DNA of 64,000 bases from Zygnema cylindricum (GCA_037447655.1 JBBHKE010001862.1:62001-126000), one strand, 5' to 3'; positions 24,541-36,062 are shown, numbered from the stretch's first letter. Made by a program: numbers and translations. Notes: generated by a model not told the origin, from the letters alone.

Positions 24541-25448
24541 TACGGTAGCCTTGAAAATTGAAATCGTATGAAAACTTGGCGGCAGACTTTACGACACGCT
24601 TTATAGTGTGAACGGCGAATTCGCACCAATGCTTAACAAAACTTGTTCGTAGCTGATTCGGCGAAAGTAAGAAGACGACAAATGGGAATCAAAGCGGGCG
24701 ACTGGAGGCGCCTTTGGTACAAATTTGAATTCCTAAATTCACATCTTCTTTTACATTCATCTATCCTTGGAGCCCTTCGCCCTCTGCTATCGCTCCTCCT
24801 CTAGAGAGAGAACTTCGACGTAAAGAAAGAAAAGGAAAGATAATGGAGGGGGGGGGGAGAGAAGGGGAGGGGAGGGTGTTGGGGTTACATCGTTTCTCCT
24901 TTGGCCTTCGGTTTCCTTCTCTTCCTCGTGGCTAAATTTCAACTCCTTTGTCCGTCTAAATTTACTTTTTATTTTTAGCTTTATGGGGAGTGTTAAGGGT
25001 AATTTAGTGTTGGTTCTCTCTGCTAGGTTCCCTACACCTGTAATTCGTCTATTTTCTCTTGTATATGCTTCTTCGTAGCTATTTATTTTTTAGTGGTTTT
25101 GTATTTTGTTCATATTTAGTGAGTCCCAAAGTTTTTTCTGTCTCTTTGTCTTTTGTACAATTATGTTTTTTAATGTATGTTCGGTAAACACTAGATTCGG
25201 TCCCACCGTACCTTTGTACTTCACCGCGTTGTAAAAATCATAAGCATCAGGTTCGATTTGTGCACTTCATGCCCACGTTACGAACCTCTGTAATTAGTAG
25301 TGTGAGACTTTTGTTTAAAGGGAACTCTTCTCTTTTGAAAAAGCGTCCCAAAATGATTAGAATTCATTAAATGCATGAGATGCTACAAAGTCTTTTCTCT
25401 TCTCTGCATCGCTTGATATTGTTTAAACGGAAGGAAACAGAAAGAATG
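24541..25448. other. Non-coding spacer
   Basis: Mixed sequence with a G-rich run at 24848-24885 (GGGGGGGGGAGAGAAGGGGA). I see no gene, RNA or element in it. Confidence 0.45.
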
Positions 25449-25689
25449 GACAGCCTCCTTTGGTATTATCCATCGGAAGCATGCATGTATACATTTAGAA
25501 ACTTTGGAACTTTACGACGACTGCATGCATGGGCGTGAAAACGCGCTAACGCGTTAGGTTGATCCGCCTCATTTCGATCTGCATGGAAATTTTGCATGGT
25601 GTCGTTTTTCTTAAATTCGTTTAGTTCAAATCGCAGTAATACGCGTATTATATGAAAATTTAAACGCAAAAGTATGCTCACTAGTTTTG

Positions 25690-27095
25690 GGTATCGAGGA
25701 CCGTTTGTCGATATTCGATATATATCGAATTTCACGTTTCCGATAATCGATATATCGCTACGATATATCGAAAATCAAAATATCGCGATAAATCGAGGCA
25801 TTTAAAAACAAAATAAAAAAAACCACAGGTCTCTAAAATCACGTACCTTCAGACAAAGTGACCGTCAAAATCTTTGCCGAAAAGAATTACAATTTTTTCC
25901 TGAAAGTAGTGAAGGAGATCTCTAAGGTATATTGACGCGGTACACTTGCACAACTTACAAGGAACCACTCAAATTAAAACACGTAAGTAAAAACTTGTTG
26001 ACAGACGATACGCGATGTAGGGTGAAGTTCTAACATACGTTTCTGTAATTGTACGGCAAACTCTACAGACCGAGTCGATTGAGTCGATGTTCCATCACGT
26101 AGAGTGTGTAAGCCACGTGTTCTAAAACGACTAGCGCCACGCAAGCTACGATCATATATTGAATATCTTTTAGAATTATAACACCGACAAACTTAGCTTA
26201 AAATCTTCACTTTCGTACCATGTACCTGCGTACAAAGTAATCATACGACATAACTTTTATACTTTTTGCAAAGATCATTTTTCAGGGTTTCTGTTTTCGA
26301 ACATAACGAAAGTCATTTGAGAGAAATAGTGTGACGAACAAAAGTTACTGAAAATAGCGTGACGAAGGAATGTTACGAAATTTCGTTTTTATTTTCGGTT
26401 GTATTTTAAAAAGCGCGTGTCATGTGCAAATCTTAAGATTTTTCGTTGGTTTTCCATCACGACACGTGGCTTAATCGTCCAGCGTGTCACGAACTTTTTT
26501 TTTCTGTACCTGCCAACCCACCTCCTCGAGGTGGGTTGACAATTACAGAAAAAAATGAAGCGAACTCATCGCAAATGAACATCCGACTGCCAGTATTACC
26601 TCCAAGACCTTCGGAGAGTATCGGCAAGATTCTCTGTAATGTTGTTTTTTGTATAAAAACAAAATAAGAGGTACGATTGGGTACGGAGGGTCGCGGATTT
26701 CTGTAAACTACGCCACTTTTCGCCTGATGGAACGTCACCTTTACATAATTTTTGTTGTCCGTACTATTACAGAGACCTCCTGATGTAACCATACCCCAAA
26801 TAATTAATTATATGAATAACAGAATAAGTACTTTTTGTCAGTTACATTTTGCAGCGTCTACCTTGAAGTCACGAAACGAAAATCACGTCGTACGTGGCGT
26901 ATCAAACAATTTGTCTTTTTCGCTAAATAGCATATTATATAAAACTATAAAATTTTATATTTAAAAAATACTATATATCGCGATGTATATGGCAATAATT
27001 TATGTTGGTCCCGGTACGATATATCGAGAGTTCTGCTCGATCGATATTCGATATATCGAATATCGAAATTATCGCGATATGAATTTACCCTAAAC
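25690..27095. mobile_element. Putative transposon bounded by CGATATATCG palindrome clusters
   Basis: Dense inverted words (TCGATATTCGATATATATCGA, CGATATATCG, TATCGCGATA) occur at 25705-25795 and again, in roughly inverse order, at 26965-27090. Between them is A/T-rich non-coding DNA. This placement also interrupts the duplicated HSP70-like flank, as an insertion would. Target duplication and termini are not resolved. Similar CGATAT clusters occur at 11965-12000 and 51225-51440. Confidence 0.45.
26514..26538. repeat. Perfect 10-bp stem palindrome
   Basis: CAACCCACCT and AGGTGGGTTG are exact inverted copies separated by five bases, CCTCG. The hairpin is G/C-rich compared with the surrounding A/T-rich DNA. 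No function can be assigned. Confidence 0.85.
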
Positions 27096-28400
27096 CCAAC
27101 ACTTAGGGTAGAATTCCATTAGGAGGTACCAGTAAATGTACGGAAAGTTCTAGTGGCAGCTTTTACTGGAAGACTATTCCATTTTGCCGGGCAAGAAACA
27201 AACCTTCCTCAATTATGATTGGCGCCACGTAGGTTAGAGTCCAGATTTGAAATTTTTAAAGAAAATCTTCAAACGGAAAGTCATAACGAAATATTTGTAC
27301 AACCGGAGGTAGTTAATGATTCGTACGTAAAGTTTGCGGCCAGATTTTTGATTTTGAAAACGGAAATCAAAATTTCGAAATAGATTGGCAAAATGACGCG
27401 GCAAATTTTGAAGGTCGCGGCAAACTTTGAATGTCGGTGGATGTCAGACGGAGCGTGCAAAAATATTTTCGGCTCACCTGCATCTAGCGTGGCAGGTGGC
27501 ACATGGACGTGCGACGTAGGCACATGGCATGTACGACGTGTAGACTTGTGATCGCTTGTTCAAAACGGATATTTTTTTGCTTTTTCACGTGTACCAATGG
27601 TACACGTCTAGTATCGTATAACTCTCCTCGAGAGAAGAGTATCATCACACTGAATGATGTGCGCGATTGCTTCGCGAATCTGAAAAAGTGGAATATCCAA
27701 CGGCGAAGAATTACGCATACATCATTGGAGCTTCCCGACAGCTTTCTGGTAACGATATTTTGTCCTACAAGAAAAAAAATAAGGTACGAGGTGGAACGGA
27801 TCTGTACAAAATTGTATGGCGTCTAGTAACGAACCACACTTTTCATCTAATGGAATTCTACCCTAATGCTCGTAGTATACTACAGTAGTGTAGCCTCGTC
27901 CCATATCGGGTTTCCATTTGTTTAGCCACTTCATAGCCAACATGTGTTCAACTAAGCGTGGCGAATAGGAACTGCGGCTGGGACGACTGCTTTTGTCGCT
28001 TGTGAAACTTTTTCGCCGAGGCGTAACTTTGGCTCGCATCGATTCACATTGAAGAGGGGGTCAGGGGATTCTTTGGTTTGGTTCGTCCGTACGGCAAACT
28101 CCCAAGAAGGGCCGTTTCGCCTACGTGTTTGATTTTAGCATTTTGTTGAAGGTTGACGCCAGTTTGTATGTGACTGTACTTTTTTTATGGGGATTTATAT
28201 TCGTATGCGTACTTTTGTATATTCGGATGACCAGAACGTCAACACTCAGCAGGTATTGCTATGTACGGATGGTGTTCGTTGATGTACGGATTCCGTGCGT
28301 CGTGCTTCGACAACCTTCTGGCGACGCACGTTTCATAGCGTGGAAAGCCAATTCGCCCCGAGGCTTCCAAATAAACGTGTGCCACAGGCAAAAGGGCTGA
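27096..28400. other. Non-coding DNA, partly a second copy of the HSP70-like flank
   Basis: Positions 27865-28310 resemble 24175-24540. Positions 27590-27640 hold short palindromes (GTGTACCAATGGTACAC, CTCTCCTCGAGAGAAGAG). No gene recognised. Confidence 0.5.
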
Positions 28401-29171
28401 GGCGGCAGCGCGCGGCGAGGAACCGGTGAGGGCAGGTGGAGGCGTCGTCCGTACAAATCCACACTTTCAAGTCGGTTGTCTTTCGCTCTCTTTCGCTCTC
28501 TCTCCCCTCCTCGAACCGTGGCTCCTCCTCGTCCGCCTCGTTCTCCCCTCCCCCACGCTCATCCCTTTATGCGGCGGGCAAGAGGACTGGACCCGCCGCG
28601 CCATGCTGGTGTGCGGTGAGACGCCTTCGCTCGTGCACACCGAGGAACCACGGCTGGCGAAGCATTGGGAGGGAGGGAGGGAGGGAGGGTGGGGAGGGGG
28701 GGGGGAGGAAGAGGGGGACAGAACGACAAGCTCACCCTCTCTCAATCCTTCCTCCCTCAATCTTTTCCTCCCTCCCTCTGTCTCCCTCCCTCTCTGTCCC
28801 CTCCCCCTCTTTCCTCCCTCCCTACCCCCTAAACAAGTGGTTCTCCGTTCACATTCTCTTATCAACCCTGCAGCTTCGCTGACCTCTCCGAGAGGAAACT
28901 TCTCACACTGGTTGACAGAATATTTTTGTCGCCTAACAAAAGTGGTACAGCTTCCTCCAACCGCCTGTCGCGCCACGTGTGCTTCTTCTATTCGAATGGG
29001 ACGGATTGTCCAATGCCGCAGCAGCGTGTCCACAGGCCGCATGGTTGGAAAGCTTGCGCCGCGTGACGTGGCAGGCCCCGCAGGCGAGCCGAGAGGGCAC
29101 GCGAAAGGGCGCACTATGTTAAGATTCCTAGAATCGGGGGATAGAATGGACGATTCCAATTAAAGGATTGA
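28401..29171. other. GC-rich and CT-rich patch without a supported gene
   Basis: G+C is higher here than around it. A GGGAGGGAGGGAGG tract (28668-28712) is followed by CCTCCCTC repeats (28735-28830). Long open frames exist on both strands at the same place (about 245 and 230 codons), which is expected of a stop-poor GC-rich tract. Neither shows a recognisable domain. Confidence 0.45.
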
Positions 29172-29243
29172 TGAGCCGGCCAGGATTTGAACCTAGGACC
29201 TTTCACTTAAGCTGCGAACGCACTACCACTGTGCCACTAGCTC
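29172..29243 (-). tRNA. tRNA-like sequence (Lys-CTT-like), possible tRNA pseudogene or SINE head
   Basis: Read on the minus strand, the 72 bases fold as a cloverleaf. The acceptor stem GAGCTAG/CCGGCTC has one mismatch and one G-T pair. The D stem GCAC/GTGC, anticodon stem TTCGC/GTGAA and T stem CTAGG-type all pair. U8, A14, G18-G19 and the TTCAAAT T-loop are present, so the internal A and B boxes are intact. The loop AGCTTAA would give anticodon CTT, but position 33 is G instead of the near-universal T, and the base after the acceptor stem is A. No T-run terminator follows. A decayed tRNA gene or tRNA-derived SINE fits best. Confidence 0.5.
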
Positions 29244-29346
29244 AGAGATGTTACGCTGGTGGGTCTAATTGTATATAGGTTTTTAGTGTGGATTTTACCA
29301 CAATTCTGGGTATTGAACGCACATTTCACGTACCTCAACACCCCCT

Positions 29347-30584
29347 TGAAATTCTATGGGCTCCATTGCCACACAGAATTCGCAGATCAAAAGAAGCTAA
29401 TCTAGATAGTGCCGACTCCAAGTTTATATAAACCCTAATGATTGACCTGAAATTCTATGGGCTCCATTGCCACACAGAATTCGTAGATCAAAAGAAGCTA
29501 ATCTACATAGTGCCGACTCTAAGTTTATATAAACCCAAATGATTGACCCTTTGACAATCAAAACCCCATTAGAGCTTCACCCCTGTGAAATAAGACTTTC
29601 TGTGTGCTCAGTTCCACCACAGAATGCAAAGTTAGAATATGAGATTTGGACACATTCACCCACTTTGACTTTCCCTTAGAAATGCAGCCACCCTGGCAGG
29701 CAAAGACTCTGACCGACTACACCGCTGTGTAGCCTGGACTCCCTTGAGTCCGCAGCAAAAAGAATCACTGAATTTGGTCAACTGAGTTAATAGTTATGGC
29801 TGGCCAAATTTTGCCATTTATACAAGATGCTCTTTGGGAGAGGCGGCTACCTACCCAAAAATATTCTAAGTCCTAAACCCCTCTCTAAACCTTCTAGTTC
29901 TGAGGTACTGACCAATCACAAGACTGTACCGTACAAGAAAGTACAGATGCCTATGTACTTTTTGTACGGACAGTGTACGACGTCGCCATTATGCGACATT
30001 TGTCACATCCGGATTTGTTGTCTTCCGTTTCGGAGATTCCGTAAACTCGTACGATATTGCCACGTGTCATCCGGAGTGGCGAAGTCCGCAAACCGCCAAA
30101 TTGTCCTTTCCGCGAAGCCGGCGCTAACCACGGCCGTCCGATTGATATCGGTATTTAATACGGACCGTCGAAACAAATGTCCGTACGATTTGTTTCGTCC
30201 GGTACTAATAGTACAACTGTTTCTATGTCCGATAAACCGTAATCTAGTTAAATGGAAAAACCTTCATGTAGATGTTTATATACATATCAAACCCAATATA
30301 CCTTAGCACTAGTCCTAGACTAAACGGACAAAGCTACCGGTTACGGGTCACTTGACGGACGGCAGGTACCAGGATCAATTCCTGGGTCCGTCAAGTACCT
30401 TTTGGTACATCTACCTAAATCAACTCCTGTCTTCTCTAGTGAGCTTAGGCAGCCATGGCTCTTGCTCCCAATCTAGCCTTCAGTGACTACGACAAGTGTG
30501 GGGGCTTGGAGAAGGGAGTTAGAGGCAGGCTGCCTCTGCTCTTTTTCTATCCTAATAGACCTAGAAAATACTCAAATATCAACA
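29347..30584 (-). repeat. LTR of TR-GAG copy 1, with 101-bp internal duplication
   Basis: Begins TGAAATTCTATGGG and ends ATATCAACA, matching the ends of the intact family LTRs. The first 101 bp (29347-29447) are repeated at 29448-29548 with few differences. Without that duplication the LTR would be about 1137 bp. Confidence 0.8.
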
Positions 30585-30602
30585 CTCCCCTTATTTTCTA
30601 GT

Positions 30603-32435
30603 CTATTTTCCTTTCAACTTCCACAAACAAATAAACAAATATCCCCTCCCCCCCCCTTTTTTTTTTCTTTTTCTTTTTCCTTTACCTTTCATAAACTTAA
30701 GAAAATTACTCTCGTATTTACAACAGTGCTTTAGATGAACCAAAATAATAATTGGACCACGCATTTTATTTAGCATCCCACTTTTCATAAATCCGAGCCA
30801 AGATTTTATCCACCTCATCTCCTTTCCATCCACACTAAATCCAATTTCCCTCTTGCAATCCAAACAGCCAGCCCCATTTCCAATCTGCAACACACACCTA
30901 GATGCTAACCCTTTTACAGGCACACCTTCATATATGCCATCACTCCCTTTAGTGATGCCAAACCCATTACCCCTAGAAATTGAACTTTCCTCACTCTCTC
31001 CCATCGATTTCTTTCCACTATCACTTTCTATTTTTATTCTCAAAAAATATTTCTCCTCCCCTAAACCTTTCATTAAACATTTCCCCTCTCCCCTATCCTC
31101 GGAATCCGTAGAAGTCTCCTTTTCCAACAAGTTTTCTTTTTCCAAAATATCTATAAAATTATCCTCATTATTTTTATTTTTCCCTTTTTCAATAATTGAT
31201 CCTAGATCCGACTTACTCATTTCTAAGTCAAACTTTCTACACTCCTTAACATCCACATCATGTCTAACTCCCTCAAGTACCTCCCTTCCCTTTATACCTC
31301 CAAAAACACACTGTTGTCTTCGTGGAATTTCTGTGTACTTTTCTCTCTTCTCCATTCTACCGATGTGAAAAAGCTCCAAGATTTCTTCATCCTCTTTCTC
31401 CTCTTCCCCTTCTTCCTCCTCATTCACATACGAACTTCTAAGTTCTTCCAAACAAGGACACTCCTCCATAAAGTGACCTGGTTTCCTACAAGCGAAGCAA
31501 ACCCCTTTTTTCAAAGCTCCCCTTTCTTTTCCTCTCCCTCTCTTTCCACCGAAGTTCCGATAAGGTTTACCTTTGTCATTCTTCCTCTCATCACGCTTCC
31601 GCTCGTCACCGCCATTCCTCACATTACGCTTCCGCCAGTCACCACCAGCTGTAAATGCAGTCACCCTGTCACTTCCCCGACGAAGCTCCAAAGTGCTATC
31701 CCTCACAAGAATTATCCCCATGGTAATGCTCCAAGTCTATGAGGAGCCATCCATTCCCTGCATACGGTAAATGATATCTTCGTACTCATCTGGAAGCTTC
31801 ATGATTAGTGTATTAATCTTTCTCTCCTCAGATTTTACATATCCCGCACTAGCAAGCTCAACATATAACGCAGCAATATCATTGCAAAACTCTATCATGC
31901 TACCGCCTTTATAAACATAGGCCTCTATTTCCTGTTTTACTAATTGCTGCCTCTGTATAGTCTCACTCTTATAAATCTGAACTAGTGTTTCCCAGATTTT
32001 CGAAGACTTGGTTAGATTTAAAAGAGTGATAGCTATCGACTTAGACACATATCTAAGTATGAGATGTTTTGCTATAGTGTTTTTGTATTCCCATATTTTC
32101 CTGTCATTTTCTTCAGTTTTAATCCCTACAGGTGGTACCATAGGTGAGAGCCTAGCTCCCCTCACCATAGGTGTCCCTTTTTCCTTCTCCTCTATTTCCC
32201 CATCCACGGCAAGGTTTTTCCCTTCACCTTCCGTTGCATCTGAACTCCGGTTGATATTCTGGGCAGCCTCAGATGATTCTCCATAGTAAGCTCCTCCAAA
32301 GCCGGGTGGCGGACATCTCACTTGTCACGAAACAATTCCCCATAAGTGCTTCTCGAAAAGCAATCCCTCCATCGTGAACTGCCAATAAGTGAAGTCTGTT
32401 CCATCGAACATAGGCACCCTAGATGGTGGGCCCAT
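30603..32435 (-). pseudogene. TR-GAG copy 1 gag, with two in-frame stops
   Basis: One continuous frame on the minus strand, parallel to the intact gag at 36063-37916. It begins at the ATG inside the primer site (MGPPSRVPMFDG). A UBN2-like Copia gag region is followed by a basic RDERK-rich stretch, a CCHC knuckle (CFACRKPGHFMEEC) and an acidic tail. Compared with copy 2, a TGA replaces a Gly codon in the GIVAGQ segment and a TAG replaces Trp in GSSWTW. No protease, integrase or RT follows. Confidence 0.85.
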
Positions 32436-32449
32436 AATCTGAAATTTCA

Positions 32450-33400
32450 CGGGTTGGGGTGTATTCAGGGTCCTGTGAGTTTTCTGACCCCTCCCCTCCA
32501 CTGGTCTCCGCCGGTCCTGCCTCGCAACTGGCATTTTCCTCTGATTCCGGCTCCACTTCTACCTCTCTTCGCCTGCTTGCTTCCACCATGGCTTCCGCCG
32601 CCCTTAGCAATCTCTCGGGACGGCTCGGGTCTCCTTGTCCCACCCGTACCAGTCTCCTCCTTTTCGGGGGTGGAGAGGACGACGACGCCATAGACACTGC
32701 TGAACCAGACAATTCCGATAGCTCCAAAAGCGAAGGTAAACTGATTGTGCGGAGAGAAGCAGTTTCCAAGCTGCCGAGACTACGGTAAGGTGGGAGGATT
32801 CAGCTGCACATAGCCTTTATGATTATTTCCTAGGTCCTTGGTCCGCATGAAATTCCACGCTGGGTGTGACGGAACGTCGGCAGGGATACGGATAGGATCT
32901 CCAGGCTTCCCTATACGCCATTCCTCGGGCAACTCCGAGGGGTTCTAATAAAACCTTTTGGTGAAGCTGAAGGCGAGGTCCGGATGCTGGGTGTCGACCG
33001 GTAGTGGGAAGAGGTAGTCGGGAATTTCCTCTCCCTGTTCACTCTCCTCCTCCGAATCTCTTCGGTTTTTCGCGCAAGAGAAACACATCGTCACCGCTGG
33101 GGTATTGTTCCTCTGCCTTCCTCTCCGGGCTTTCAGACAACTGCTCGTCCGCGGTGCTCTCCTTGTTTGGGTCCCGCGTCACCTCCCGATCTGAGGCGCG
33201 CTCCTCAATTGGCGGAGGCGTTGGTTCGCGTTCCGGTTCCTTCGCCTCCGACAGCTCATGATCTACTTGAAATTCTTGATCACCTTCCCGGGTTGGGTTG
33301 TATTCAGGGTCTTGTGAGTTTTCTGACCCCTCCCCTCCACTGGTCTTCGCCCGTCCTACCTCGCAACTGGCACATTCCTCCGGTTCCGGCTCCACTTCTA
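32450..33400 (-). other. Duplicated acidic module downstream of the Gypsy chromodomain
   Basis: A ~340-bp module at 32450-32800 closely matches 33285-33625. Both encode, on the minus strand, TISLPSLLEL, a basic PPPKRRRLVRVGQGDPSRP patch, and an acidic SQDPEY-type Glu/Pro-rich stretch. Between them, the frame continues through ERASDREVTRDP, VDTQHPDLAFSF and then, after a TAG, an AWNFMRTKDLGNNH segment. I do not recognise the family. It could be a 3' extra coding region of the Gypsy element or a captured host exon. The Gypsy 3' LTR that should lie here is not found. Confidence 0.45.
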
Positions 33401-34791
33401 CCTCTCTTCGCCTGCTTGCTTCCACCATGGCTTCCGCCGCCCTAGCAATCTCCCGGGACGGCTCGGGTCTCCTTGTCCCACCCGTACCAGTCTCCTCCTT
33501 TTCGGGGGTGGAGAGGACGACGACGTCATAGACACTGTTGAACCAGACAATTCCGGTAGCTCCAATAGCGAAGGTAAACTGATTGTGCCGAGAGAAGCAG
33601 TTTCCAAGCTGCCGAGACTGGGTTGGGTGTGAGGACGAATGACGGCTATATTCCCGGGGGTTGAGGGTTTCACTTTTGGGTTGTGCGAAGCGTCGCAGTG
33701 TGCGAGGGTATAGCAGTATCCAACATTAATAAAACTGCGCTGCAGCGGCGGAACCGAGGGTTCGTCGTCACCTACATAGTGAAACACAATTGCGTCGTTG
33801 CGCTTTCTTGTCAGCGCAGCGGTGGTGCTGCGATCCTCTGACGTCATCGTGACCATGTTGCGCTGCGGTGGCTGCGCTGCTACGGCGCTGCTGTGTGGTA
33901 ACATCGCCGCTGCGGTCCTTTGTCGCGTCCCCAATATGATTGCGATGGTTGCGCCACTGCGATTCGCTCCTTTGTTGCGGCCGCTGCGATTGCCCCTCCG
34001 ATAAGGCGGAGTGTCCTCACTCCGCTGAAACCGGCGCAGCAGCTCCGGGGAATGCAGATCCCCCTCGTCCACCCAAGAGTCGTCCTCGGCACCGTAACCC
34101 TTCCAACGCACCAAGTATTGGATGGAGTTGGAATTCCGAGAGTGACGTGACTGAAGGATCTCTTCCACTTCATACTCGTCTGAGGTTCCTCGAACGGGTG
34201 GTAGAGGAGTATGCTGTCGTCGATTAGGGAACATTGAATCAGGATCACGGAATGGTTTAAGAAGGGAAACATGGAAAACATTGTGGATATGCCAGTCCAT
34301 CAGGATATCCAACTTGTAAGCTACGTCGCTCACACGGGAAAGAATTGTGAATGGGCGCGTAAACTTTGGTGCCAACTTCTTAGAGAGGGCACCAGGTAAG
34401 GAAAGATTTACCATGTTAAGGCGAACCTTGTCCCCCACGCTATAAACGGTGTCCCTCTGATGAGCGTTAGCCTGCGACTTTTGACAATCCTTTGCCATTT
34501 GGAGCGTTTTGGCCGCCTTTTCCAGGTTTCCTTGCAGCGTTTTGGCAATGTCCAGAGCAGGCGGTGTTTGGCAGTCCGCTACCAATAAGTTTTGGAGAAG
34601 AGTGGGCTGTCGTCCATTGAGTGAGAATGGCGTAGCATCGGTGGACGAGTGCACTACACTGTTGTATGCTACCTCAATTGCCGTTAAATGGTTCACCCAA
34701 TCTGTTTGGTGCACCGAGACATAAGCCCGCAATGCTTCCTCCAAGGTTCGATTCACTCTTTCAGTCTGACCATCAGTCTGAGGGTGGTAGG
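33398..34791 (-). pseudogene. Gypsy integrase C-terminal half and chromodomain
   Basis: The frame resumes at HPQTDGQTERVNRTLEE, the C-terminal side of the DDE integrase core, exactly where the 39163 side stops at AMSTAY. It continues through the GKF/DKV-type integrase C-terminal region and a chromodomain (EYEVEEIL...YLVRWKGYG...SWV). About 180 further open codons follow, with no family I recognise, before a frameshift near 33400. Chromodomains of such elements steer integration to marked chromatin; that is family knowledge, not visible here. Confidence 0.85.
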
Positions 34792-36033
34792 TGAAACTCT
34801 GAGACCTCCATTGGCCCTCAGAGTATGCAGATCCAAAAGAAGCTAATCTAGATAGTGCCGACTCCAAGTTAATATAAACCCAAGTGACTGACCCCTTGAC
34901 AGTCAGAACCCCAATATAGATTCACCCCTGTGAAATAACACTTTCTGTGTGCTCAGTTCCACCACAGAATGCAAAGTTAGAATATGAGATTTGGACACAT
35001 TCACCCACTTTGACTTTCCCTTAGAGATACAGCCACCCTGGCAGACAAAAACTCTGACCGACTACACCCCTGTGTAGCCTAGACTCCCCTGAGTCCGCAG
35101 CAAAAAGAATCACTGAAAATGGTCAAGTAAATTGATAGTTATGGCTGGCCAAAGTTTGCCATTTATACAGGGTGCTCTCTGGGAGAGGCAGCTGCCTACC
35201 CAAAATTTTCTAAGTCCTATTCCCTCTCTAAAACTCTATCTACTGAAGTACGGCACCAATCAAATTACTGTGTCGTACAGAAAAGTACAGGTGCCGGTGT
35301 ACTTTCTGTACGGCCATTGTACGACATGGCCAAAATGTCGACACGTGTCAAATCAGGATTAGTTCCTGTAATCTCCGGAATTCCCGTAGTCCAATGTTAT
35401 CACGCCACGTGTCACTTGACGTGACAAAGATCGCAAAACGCCAAAAATGCCTTTTCCGTGATCGCGGCGCCTATCGTGGCCGTCCGATCAAGACCGGCTA
35501 TAATCGTAGCCGCTGAAATTCGACGCGCGGTATTTGTTTCGCTATCGAAACAAATGCGCGGTATTTGTTTCGCTGTCGAAACAAATGCGCGGTATTTGTT
35601 TCGCTATCGAAACAAATGCGTGGTATCCGTTCTGCCCCCATTCCGTACTTCGTACTAAACTAAACTGTATCTATGTACTAAGTATCTATTAGCCGTTAAA
35701 CGGATTAATCTACATATAACGATTTATATATTTGTCAAACCCTATATATCGTAATATCTGTTCTAGACATAACGGCTAGAGCTAACGGCTAACGCGGATT
35801 GATGGACGGCAGGTACCAGGATCAATTCCTGGGTCCGTCAACCAACTTTTGGTAAGACTACATAATTTACCCCCTGTCTTCTCTAGAGAGCCTAGGCAGC
35901 CATGGCTCTAGCTCCCTATCCAGCCTTCAGTGACTACGACAAGTATGGGGGCTTGGAAAGGGGAGTTAGAGGCAGACCGCCTCAGCTCTTTTTCTATCCT
36001 AATACAGACCTATAAAATACTCAAATATCAACA
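34792..36033 (-). repeat. 3' LTR of TR-GAG copy 2
   Basis: Plus-strand ends TGAAACTCTG and ATATCAACA. A TATA-like TATAAAT (minus strand) lies near 35161-35168 and could be the promoter in the equivalent 5' LTR. Three 31-bp units, each with a 24-bp hairpin, occupy 35525-35620. Confidence 0.95.
35525..35620. repeat. Triplicated hairpin in the TR-GAG LTR
   Basis: ATTTGTTTCG and CGAAACAAAT form a perfect 10-bp stem with a 4-base loop. The hairpin occurs at 35532-35555, 35563-35586 and 35594-35617, a 31-bp period. The same triplet is in the other LTR (about 38653-38740). Copy 1 has a related single pair of arms near 30170-30202. The middle copy has one loop change. Enhancer or RNA-structure roles are possible but unproven. 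Confidence 0.85.
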
Positions 36034-36045
36034 CTCCCCTTATTT
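36034..36045 (-). promoter_or_regulatory. Polypurine tract of TR-GAG copy 2
   Basis: Directly upstream of the 3' LTR on the minus strand the sequence reads AATAAGGGGAG followed by TGTTGATATT. This is the usual place and composition of the plus-strand primer of an LTR retrotransposon. Copy 1 has the same bases next to its LTR. Confidence 0.75.
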
Positions 36046-36062
36046 TCTAGTCTATTTTTCTT

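Larger units (their letters stand above)
29347..32449 (-). mobile_element. Older TR-GAG-like LTR element (copy 1)
   Basis: Same family as the intact element at 34792-39162, in the same orientation. It has one full LTR on the left (29347-30584), a gag region with nonsense changes, a primer-site remnant at 32428-32439 (GATTATGGGCCC on the minus strand), and then only about ten bases of the other LTR (32440-32449), where unrelated DNA begins. An LTR fragment lacking just its first ~40 bases resumes at 43433. The simplest reading is that one LTR was split by the Gypsy complex between. Confidence 0.75.

Noticed and set aside
28426-29163. Two ~230-245 codon frames on opposite strands
   Set aside because: A GC-rich, stop-poor region gives both. 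Neither has a recognisable domain, and the middle is a GGGA/CCCT repeat.
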